Assembly: GCA_934771475.1 (NCBI GenBank)
Contig: CAKVMD010000013.1
Span: 1 to 24,587 of the forward strand
Direction of reading: 5' to 3'
Origin: an uncultured Clostridia bacterium
GTDB lineage: Bacteria > Bacillota > Clostridia > Christensenellales > UBA1242
DNA length: 24,587 nucleotides
The notes under the pieces: model-generated
What the model was told of the DNA's origin: nothing
The model's database searches: none
Seen by the model: only the letters and a program-made list of their open reading frames with translations
Part shown: in pieces, positions 7,755 to 14,443 of the stretch
Layout: each line of letters starts with the position of its first letter
Numbering within the stretch: the stretch's first letter is position 1
Translations under genes and position numbers: made by a program

Positions 7755-9281
7755 ATGGAAAAAGAGAAAACTAATAACACTCAAAAAAAGAAAAAAGCAG
7801 GGTCTTTTATTTGGCTTATGAGTGTTTGTTTTATTGCGGTAGGCTTGCTTCTATTTTGTCAATTCTATTTCGGGGATACGATAAACTCAAACACCACTTT
7901 TTACGAGGGTACAAAAATAAATGGAGTTGATGTTTCGGGGCTTAAAAAAAGTGAGGCGCAAGATTTATTGCAAACGACCTTCGTTAATCAAAAAGATAAC
8001 ATGAGTCTAACCTTGTCAGCAAATGGCAAAGACTATGTAATTGACGGCAAAAACCTTGAATTTGTGGGCAACTTTGAAGGAAATCTTGACCGAGTGCTTG
8101 CTTACGGGCACGAAGGGAATATTTTTGAAAAGCAAAAGGTTAAAGGTAAGATTAAAAAAGATGGTCTTGACATTTATATCCCTTACGAAGATATGCTTGG
8201 CAATCTTGACGAGAAAGTTGAAGAAGTTTTATCGCAAGTCGAGGCGCTTCCAACTTCTACTTTTATATCTTTCAATCCTAGCAATGAGCAGATGTTTACG
8301 CTAAATGAAGGTGGCAAGGGGTACATAGCAAACAGAGATGAACTTAAAAAAAGTATCGCCGAGGCTCTCGCGACAGGACAAACAAAGGTGGAAATTCCTC
8401 TTCAAGAAGTTTTGCCAAAAGAAGACTTATCTTCGCTTTTAAATCAAATTTCTTTGCGCTCCAAGTTTAGCACAAACTATGCAAAGTCCACGCAAAGCCG
8501 TAAATCAAACATCAAGCGAGCACTCTCCGCTTTTAATGGCATGATTGTTGAGCCGGGGCAAAGAGTGTCTTTCAATGAGGTTACTGGCCCTCGCACAGCA
8601 AGCAATGGTTACAAAGACGGAAAGGTCATAATTGACGGAAGTTATGTCTCAGGAATAGGCGGTGGCGTATGCCAAGCCTCTACGACTTTGTACAACGCCC
8701 TCCTTTTAAGCGACATCACAGTTACTAAAAGTTTCCACCATTCTCTGCCCGCCTCCTATGTTCCTCTATCGTTTGACGCAATGGTTAGCGAAGGTTACGC
8801 CGACCTCGAATTTGTCAACAACCAAGACACTCCAATTTACATTAAAGCATACGGAACAGACACTGAGGCCATTGTCGAAATTTATGGAGCACCCCTTGAA
8901 GATGGCTTAGAAATAAAAACGAGAAGCGAACTTGTAAAAGTTTTGCCACATGAGGGCGACACGATTATCAAAGACAGACTTGGCGAATATTCAAACAAAG
9001 TTCTATATGAAGGTGAATATTATCGTCTAAAATATCCTCACGAGGGCTATGAAACTCGCGGATACTTACAATATTATCGAAATGGAGAACTTGTCGAAGA
9101 AAAAGAAATCAGACACGACAGTTACAAAGCACAAAAAGGAGTAATCGTGGAAGGCGTGTGGGCGTTAGAGGAAGGAATGGAACTTCCAGAAAATGGAGTA
9201 AAATACATTTCACCACAAAAAATAACACAGTCAGTTATTGATAATGCTAGAAAGCGAAGCGAGTTTTCTCAGGCTGGATAA
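7755..9281 (+). CDS. VanW-domain envelope protein
   Basis: A 508-residue protein with a Lys-rich cytoplasmic N-terminus, one membrane anchor (about residues 17-36), a putative peptidoglycan-binding region of the PG_binding_4 type (about 50-230), and a VanW domain (about 236-378). The VanW signature is clear: SFNEVTGPRTASNGYK, then the glycine/cysteine motif GIGGGVCQASTTLYNALLL. The C-terminal ~90 residues resemble a G5 module (GYLQYYRNGELVEEKEI). VanW proteins are named after vancomycin-resistance clusters, but most, as here, occur in clostridial chromosomes with no resistance genes nearby and probably act on cell wall or spore envelope. ATG 7755 is chosen over 7725 because AAGGAG sits 6 bases before it. 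The gene ends at a strong terminator. Confidence 0.9.
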   Translation: MEKEKTNNTQKKKKAGSFIWLMSVCFIAVGLLLFCQFYFGDTINSNTTFYEGTKINGVDVSGLKKSEAQDLLQTTFVNQKDNMSLTLSANGKDYVIDGKNLEFVGNFEGNLDRVLAYGHEGNIFEKQKVKGKIKKDGLDIYIPYEDMLGNLDEKVEEVLSQVEALPTSTFISFNPSNEQMFTLNEGGKGYIANRDELKKSIAEALATGQTKVEIPLQEVLPKEDLSSLLNQISLRSKFSTNYAKSTQSRKSNIKRALSAFNGMIVEPGQRVSFNEVTGPRTASNGYKDGKVIIDGSYVSGIGGGVCQASTTLYNALLLSDITVTKSFHHSLPASYVPLSFDAMVSEGYADLEFVNNQDTPIYIKAYGTDTEAIVEIYGAPLEDGLEIKTRSELVKVLPHEGDTIIKDRLGEYSNKVLYEGEYYRLKYPHEGYETRGYLQYYRNGELVEEKEIRHDSYKAQKGVIVEGVWALEEGMELPENGVKYISPQKITQSVIDNARKRSEFSQAG

Positions 9282-9318
9282 ACATTTTAAAATTGTCATA
9301 AAGCATAAAATAAAAAGC

Positions 9319-9366
9319 AAAAAGACCCTAAAATGGCACGCCATTAAATTTAAGGTCTTTTTTATT
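9319..9366. terminator. Bidirectional terminator between VanW gene and CCA-adding enzyme gene
   Basis: AAAAAGACC (9319-9327) pairs with GGTCTTTTT (9354-9362). The inner arms around AATGGC/GCCATT extend the stem. T-runs lie on both strands, so it can end both convergent transcripts. Confidence 0.85.
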
Positions 9367-10602
9367 TTATAAATATTTCAATTTTGATTCAATCGCTTCA
9401 ATAAGTTCATCTTTTTCGTTTACTAAATTGCCATCAAAAATGTCGCTTAAAAGGCTCTCCAATATCGCGTTATATCGCATTGGTTTAACGGTTGGATAAT
9501 ACTTTTTGATATCATCCCCATTTATTTTTAATTCTTTCACAGACACTACGATTTTATGAGCAATAATGTATTTATAGAAAAACTGATATTTACTTGCAAG
9601 GTAGCGATTTTTGTGAACCAGCAAAAGATAAATGCTTGGGAAATTGTTGAAGTACTTGAAAAAATATGGCTTATTTTGCATACGATTAAGCGCTTCATAA
9701 TAGCCTGAGATAATGTTTATATACTGTTCAAGCATTTTTTTGCTCATTCCGAAAGTCCCATTCAAAATTAGGTTTAAATAATAGGAAATTGAAATAGGGT
9801 TTGCCGAGTCAATAATATCAATTAATAGTCCTTGGCTTCTATGCTCGACTTTCTTGACCATGCGATATTTCACGCGACTGCACCCCACTCCAAGGACATC
9901 CCAAATGCCTGCTTTGTTAAATTGCTTCAAAACCGTCATATAAGCGTTTGATTTTGAAGTTCCTTTATATTTTGGGCTGTGCAAAATTTTGGTGATTTCG
10001 CTGATAACCCTTTCTCCTGAGACATCGCGTAAGTTTGAAATGTATTTTACAGCAGAAGCAAATGTTGCCTTGTCTATTTTAAAGTTCAGTTCGCCTTGAA
10101 AGCGGAACATTCTTAAAATTCTAAGCCCGTCATGACAAAGCACTTCATCGGGAGACTCTATCGTGCGCAAAACACGCTTGCGGATGTCTTCTACGCCATT
10201 GTAAAAGTCTAAAAGTCTATCATTTTTAATATCATAATAAAGAGCGTTACAAGTGAAATCTCTTCTTTTTGCATCCTCACTCACCGCCTTTATAAAAGTT
10301 ACTTTTTCTGGCAAGTGTGCACCACCCTCTCCATAACCATCTCGTCTAAAAGTGGTGTATTCGTATTTCTCTTCGTCCACGCAAATATAAGCACTGCCGA
10401 GCGATTTGTTTTTAATTTTCAACTGGAATTTTGTGCCAGCAAGCACTTTTTCAAGTTCGTCAATCGTCAAACTTGAACACAAATCAACATCGTCAGTTTT
10501 TATTCCCATAATCGAGTTACGCACGTATCCGCCCACGATATAAAGTTCAGATGGGAAAATTGCGGTTAAATCTCGTAAATTTTTTGGAATAACTATATTC
10601 AT
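9367..10602 (-). CDS. CCA-adding tRNA nucleotidyltransferase / poly(A) polymerase family (class II)
   Basis: A 411-residue enzyme that probably builds or repairs the 3' CCA of tRNAs. Class II motifs in order: VGGYVRNSIMG (residues 23-33, nucleotide-binding GG), TDDVDLCS with the metal-binding DxD pair (Asp38, Asp40), RRDFTCNA (113-120), the DGLRILRMFRF base-recognition helix, and GERVISEI. The C-terminal ~180 residues are poorly conserved, as usual for tRNA-binding body and tail domains, and I see no HD phosphohydrolase motif. CCA-adding and poly(A) polymerase activities cannot be told apart by eye; CCA addition is the default for a Firmicute. GAGGG provides the SD. Confidence 0.88.
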   Translation of the reverse strand: MNIVIPKNLRDLTAIFPSELYIVGGYVRNSIMGIKTDDVDLCSSLTIDELEKVLAGTKFQLKIKNKSLGSAYICVDEEKYEYTTFRRDGYGEGGAHLPEKVTFIKAVSEDAKRRDFTCNALYYDIKNDRLLDFYNGVEDIRKRVLRTIESPDEVLCHDGLRILRMFRFQGELNFKIDKATFASAVKYISNLRDVSGERVISEITKILHSPKYKGTSKSNAYMTVLKQFNKAGIWDVLGVGCSRVKYRMVKKVEHRSQGLLIDIIDSANPISISYYLNLILNGTFGMSKKMLEQYINIISGYYEALNRMQNKPYFFKYFNNFPSIYLLLVHKNRYLASKYQFFYKYIIAHKIVVSVKELKINGDDIKKYYPTVKPMRYNAILESLLSDIFDGNLVNEKDELIEAIESKLKYL

Positions 10603-10696
10603 TTCGCCCTCACAAGCCCTTTAATAGGGATAAAAGTTCTTTCATAGTTAATCATAACAATTTCGACAAGTAATGTCAAATCTATTTGTAATAAAG

Positions 10697-10725
10697 TTGA
10701 CTTTAAAAAATTAAATAATTATAAT
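10697..10725 (+). promoter_or_regulatory. Consensus sigma-A promoter abutting the P-type ATPase ATG
   Basis: TTGACT (10697-10702), a 17-base spacer and TATAAT (10720-10725) make a near-perfect promoter. Only AAGAGTA separates it from the ATG at 10733, so the transcript should begin at or within a base or two of the start codon. No proper SD is present. Confidence 0.78.
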
Positions 10726-10732
10726 AAGAGTA

Positions 10733-13327
10733 ATGAAAAAGAAAAAAAATATAGTAAAAATTAAAGATTCTACACTCAAAAGTGATAAAAAGTACAAAAA
10801 ATATTGCTTTTCTGTTTCTGCGCCTAACATTTTTTACCATAACGAAGTCCCAGATAAAAAAGGATTTTTTGATAAATTAAAAGACAAATTTTCACAAAAG
10901 AAAAATAAAGATAACGATGAAAAAGTTGAAGATATTTCACTCCCAGTAAACATTGAAAGATATAGTCCTACTGCCAGTGAAGGCTTAACGAAACAACAAG
11001 TTGAAGAAAGAGTAGCATCCAAACTTACCAATGAAAATAAAATCAAATCATCAAAGTCTTATGGCTCAATCTTTGTAAAAAATATTTTTACTTTTTTTAA
11101 TATGCTTTGGACAATTATAGCAATCGCGCTCTGCGCGGTAGGCTCATATAAAGAACTTTTGTTTGTGTTTGTTATCGTTGCAAACACCGCTATCGCAATA
11201 ATTCAAGAGATACGAGCGAAAGTGGCTGTTGAAAAATTGTCTATGATAACCTCCCCCCTTGTCAAAACGATACGAGATGGCAATCAAGTAAACATTTCAG
11301 CCGACAAATTGGTGCTTGATGATGTGATTTATCTTACAAGTGGCAATCAAATTCCAAGCGACTGCAAAATCATTGAAGGGAAAGTTGAAGTAAACGAAAG
11401 TTTGCTTACTGGGGAATCAAATGCGATTGAAAAAACAGTTGGCGGTGATTTACTTTCTGGAAGTTTTATTGTCTCTGGCGTCTGCTATGCGCGAATTGAA
11501 AAAGTCGGCAAAAGCAACTACATCCACCAAATTGCCAAGAAAGCAAAAGAATTTAAAGCGCCTCAATCCAACCTATTCAAAGATTTGAATAGGCTTATAA
11601 AATACATCGGCATTGCGCTTGTTCCTATTGGAGTTTTGACTTTTCTCAAAGAGTATGCCGAGCCCGCTTCAACAATTAAAACGCAAATTGAAAACACAAG
11701 TGGCGCGCTTACTAGTATGATACCAGCAGGAATGTTCCTCTTAGTTACAATTTCACTTGCAGTGGGAGTTGTGAAACTCGCTAAAAAGAAAACTTTGGTG
11801 CGAGACCTCTACTCCATAGAAATGCTTGCGAGAACAAATGTCTTATGTCTTGACAAAACAGGTACAATCACTGACGGAACAATGCGAGTTGTTGATTTTG
11901 CAAGTTACTCAAAAAAACGAAAATCATCAGTTCAAAAACTTATAGCAAATGTTCTTAATGCACAAAAAACATCAAACGCAACAAGCACTGCGATGATTAA
12001 AGAATTTGGGCAAAGTAATAGCCTTGAAGCATTAAATCAAGCAGAGTTTAGTTCTGATAAAAAATACTCCATTACTCAACTTTCAAATAGAAATATCTAC
12101 TTTTTGGGGGCTTACTCCAACATAAAATGTCCTATTTCAGCCGAACAACTTGCTTTCATTGAAGAAAAGCAGGCGCAAGGACTTAGAATTATTGCTTTTG
12201 CTGAGCAAGAAGGCGGAAAATTTGACAAAGATATGAATGGTAAAAACGCCAAACTTCTCGCGCTTATCGTTATTGAAGAGCATATCAGAGATGACGCAAT
12301 AGAAACTATCCAATGGTTTAAGTTTAATGGCGTAGAAGTTAAAATAATTTCTGGTGATGCGCCTCAAACAGTTGCCAAGATTGCGCAAAGAGTTGGGGTG
12401 GAAAATAGCGAAAAGTATATTTCACTTGAAAATATGTCCCTTGAAGAAGTCGAACAAATTGCAGACCAATTCACTGTTTTTGGACGAGTTACTCCCGAGC
12501 AAAAATACACCCTTGTCAAGGCGCTTAAAAAGAAAGGCAAAGTCGTTGCGATGACTGGGGATGGTGTAAATGATACTCTTGCACTTAAAGAGGCCGATTG
12601 CTCTATCGCTATGGCAGACGGAAGCGAAGTGGCAAGAAGTATATCAAACCTTGTTCTTCTCGACTCAAACTTCTCATCTTTACCTTCGGTAGTTAAAGAA
12701 GGCAGACAAGTAATAAATAATGTTCAAAACTCGGCTTCGCTTTTTCTGATGAAAACATTTTTTGCTATAACTCTTACAATTATCACACTATTTTTGCAAA
12801 TCAACTACCCTTTCAAGCCAAGCATGATGCTTCTTATAGAATCATTTGTTATCGGCATTCCATCATTTATATTAACATTTGAGCCTAACACAAAGCGAAT
12901 AAACGGAAACTTTATTCCTCAGGTTATGAAACGGGCACTTCCAAGAGCCTTCTTAATGCTTCTAAATGTTTTAATTGTTATGATGCTTTACTACTCTCAA
13001 ACTATCAACATCCTTTCAAGCGAAGAATACAAAACTTTGTGCGTACTTGTTTTAACTTACACTGGCTTTTTGAACCTCGTAACATTGTGCGTGCCTCCAA
13101 CATTGCTTAAATGGCTGGCAATGATATTCTCGTTTGTAACGATAACTATTTCAATTTGTGTCGTTCCAAATATGTTCTCAATTCAATCAAATTCGGCAAC
13201 AGTGCTTATCACATTCTTCGCGATTATCCTAGTTTCAATCATTATTTTGACGGTTATTAAATTAAATTCAAAAAGAATTGACCGATTGCGTGAAAAGATT
13301 ATCAGTTTGCTACAAAAACAAAGTTAA
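10733..13327 (+). CDS. Cation-transporting P-type ATPase (P2-like, HAD family), substrate unknown
   Basis: An 864-residue pump with all catalytic motifs: actuator TGES (226-229), phosphorylation site DKTGT (Asp374), FSSDKKYS in the nucleotide domain, and hinge TGDGVND (608-614). Two membrane helices lie before the A domain, two between the A and P domains, and about six at the C-terminus. GLTKQQVEER (from residue 84) marks the usual start of such pumps, so residues 1-83 are an extra Lys-rich cytoplasmic extension. The M4 motif just before the P domain reads SMIPAGMFLL, where Ca2+/Mg2+-type relatives carry PEGL; the ion-binding Glu is therefore replaced by Ala332. The usual KGAP motif is LGAYS. 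The ion, or a lipid-like cargo, cannot be assigned. It is monocistronic with a leaderless-type promoter. Confidence 0.92.
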   Translation: MKKKKNIVKIKDSTLKSDKKYKKYCFSVSAPNIFYHNEVPDKKGFFDKLKDKFSQKKNKDNDEKVEDISLPVNIERYSPTASEGLTKQQVEERVASKLTNENKIKSSKSYGSIFVKNIFTFFNMLWTIIAIALCAVGSYKELLFVFVIVANTAIAIIQEIRAKVAVEKLSMITSPLVKTIRDGNQVNISADKLVLDDVIYLTSGNQIPSDCKIIEGKVEVNESLLTGESNAIEKTVGGDLLSGSFIVSGVCYARIEKVGKSNYIHQIAKKAKEFKAPQSNLFKDLNRLIKYIGIALVPIGVLTFLKEYAEPASTIKTQIENTSGALTSMIPAGMFLLVTISLAVGVVKLAKKKTLVRDLYSIEMLARTNVLCLDKTGTITDGTMRVVDFASYSKKRKSSVQKLIANVLNAQKTSNATSTAMIKEFGQSNSLEALNQAEFSSDKKYSITQLSNRNIYFLGAYSNIKCPISAEQLAFIEEKQAQGLRIIAFAEQEGGKFDKDMNGKNAKLLALIVIEEHIRDDAIETIQWFKFNGVEVKIISGDAPQTVAKIAQRVGVENSEKYISLENMSLEEVEQIADQFTVFGRVTPEQKYTLVKALKKKGKVVAMTGDGVNDTLALKEADCSIAMADGSEVARSISNLVLLDSNFSSLPSVVKEGRQVINNVQNSASLFLMKTFFAITLTIITLFLQINYPFKPSMMLLIESFVIGIPSFILTFEPNTKRINGNFIPQVMKRALPRAFLMLLNVLIVMMLYYSQTINILSSEEYKTLCVLVLTYTGFLNLVTLCVPPTLLKWLAMIFSFVTITISICVVPNMFSIQSNSATVLITFFAIILVSIIILTVIKLNSKRIDRLREKIISLLQKQS

Positions 13328-13401
13328 AGTTTGCCTAAATCAGCAAAAGCCCACTCTTTTAAGCAGTTAGCCTCATAAAAACCCATTTGTTTTATAATCA
13401 T

Positions 13402-13437
13402 GATATTTAAACAAGATATTATCTAAGTTTAAATATC
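13402..13437. repeat. AT-rich dyad symmetry (11-bp perfect arms)
   Basis: GATATTTAAAC (13402-13412) is the exact inverse of GTTTAAATATC (13427-13437). The 14-base centre contains a second inverted repeat, AGATA-T-TATCT. It has no GC-rich stem and no T-run, so it is not a typical terminator; an operator or cruciform site is possible. Confidence 0.65.
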
Positions 13438-13529
13438 TAAAAGACTTAAAAGGATGCCAAATCAAACCTGAAAATGTAAACTAAGTATAAGAAAGTCGCT
13501 CTCTTCATTCGTTTTATTCTAGCGCATTT

Positions 13530-13562
13530 AAAAAGCCACCAGATTATTACTGGTGGCTTTTT
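13530..13562. terminator. Bidirectional hairpin terminator 1
   Basis: AAAAAGCCACCAG (13530-13542) pairs perfectly with CTGGTGGCTTTTT (13550-13562) around a 7-base loop. T-runs occur on both strands, so it suits both convergent transcripts. Confidence 0.88.
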
Positions 13563-13584
13563 AAAATGATGGCTTTTTACAAAT

Positions 13585-13625
13585 AAATCCACCAGCGAAA
13601 TGGGCACGCCCAAACTGGTGGATTT
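13585..13625. terminator. Hairpin terminator 2 with nested inner stem
   Basis: AAATCCACCAG (13585-13595) pairs with CTGGTGGATTT (13615-13625), enclosing a second small hairpin TGGGC-AC-GCCCA (13601-13612). Its arms share CCACCAG/CTGGTGG with terminator 1, so the two could also pair with each other. It has the better T-run in the plus direction. Confidence 0.78.
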
Positions 13626-13736
13626 TTGTTGCAAATTTGTTTTTTTAACTATATCATTGCTTATTCAAAATAATATTTTGCTATTATATTTTTCATTTTC
13701 GCAAATCGTTCTTGCTAATTTAATAGTTTTTAAGAG

Positions 13737-14441
13737 TTATTGCAAACTATTTACAAATTGGTATACAGCATAAGTATTTGCGCTAACGGTGATTGAAAGC
13801 AATGCATTTGCACGATTTGTACAAGAACCAAAGTAGAAAGTTGTTTCTGTCCATGCGTCTTCAGTTGTCAATGTGAAGTAAACATCTTTATATTCTATTG
13901 TTTGGTCGCCTTGAACTATGATTGAAGTGTATTCTTTGCCATTTGCAGAGAATAGTTTTTGAAGGTTGTCATATTGAAAATGAACATAGTTTTTGCCAAG
14001 TTTTGAAGAGAGATTTTGATGCATTCCGCTCCCCTCTCCTGTGGTGCTTGAAAAAGTTAAATAAAACTTTTCACTTGTGCTTTCTTCAATTTTGTACGCA
14101 CCTGCATCACCAGCAAAAAGGGCTGAAAGGTAAGTGCTTACAAACGAGTCATCAATGTATTTTGTTACTTTGTTATAGTTGTTTTCATTTAAACTTTTTT
14201 CAAATGTGGTTTTAGTGCCATTAATTGTAACTTCAATCTCGTTTGATGGTTTAATGAAATATGGTTTTAAATTTATTCTAACCACGCTCATTGTAACAAT
14301 GGTTACAACAAGAGCAAAGCAAAGAAAAGAGATAATTGAAAAAGAAATTATCTTTTTCCTTTTCTTCTTTGCCAAAATTTCATCACTTACAGATTTTAAA
14401 ACATTGTCAACATGCTGATTATTTACTGTTTTATCTTCCAT
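13737..14441 (-). CDS. Membrane-anchored protein of unknown function, co-translated with ftsH
   Basis: A 234-residue protein: an N-terminal cytoplasmic segment ending in the basic cluster AKKKRKK, one membrane helix (about residues 30-52), then an extracytoplasmic domain of about 180 residues rich in Thr, Ser and Asn, probably beta-rich. No family is recognised. It starts 2 bases after the ftsH stop, and its SD (AAAGGAGAA) is formed by the last ftsH codons, so translation is probably coupled. Its topology would place its N-terminus where FtsH could engage it, but a functional link to FtsH is only an inference from gene order. Terminators follow within about 200 bases. Confidence 0.75.
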   Translation of the reverse strand: MEDKTVNNQHVDNVLKSVSDEILAKKKRKKIISFSIISFLCFALVVTIVTMSVVRINLKPYFIKPSNEIEVTINGTKTTFEKSLNENNYNKVTKYIDDSFVSTYLSALFAGDAGAYKIEESTSEKFYLTFSSTTGEGSGMHQNLSSKLGKNYVHFQYDNLQKLFSANGKEYTSIIVQGDQTIEYKDVYFTLTTEDAWTETTFYFGSCTNRANALLSITVSANTYAVYQFVNSLQ

Positions 14442-14443
14442 GT

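Larger units (their letters stand above)
13328..13736. other. 409-bp convergent non-coding region with three inverted repeats
   Basis: It lies between the 3' ends of the P-type ATPase gene (plus) and the ftsH-linked gene (minus). It holds an AT-rich dyad (13402-13437) and two terminator-like hairpins (13530-13562 and 13585-13625). The open frames across it coincide with the hairpins and are not convincing genes. Confidence 0.75.

Noticed and set aside
7755..9281. Vancomycin-resistance locus
   Set aside because: VanW-domain proteins are common in clostridial chromosomes; no vanH, vanA, vanX or VanRS-like gene is nearby.
13446..13634. 62-residue minus-strand open frame in the convergent region
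   Set aside because: It reads straight through both terminator hairpins, which fully explain its residues.
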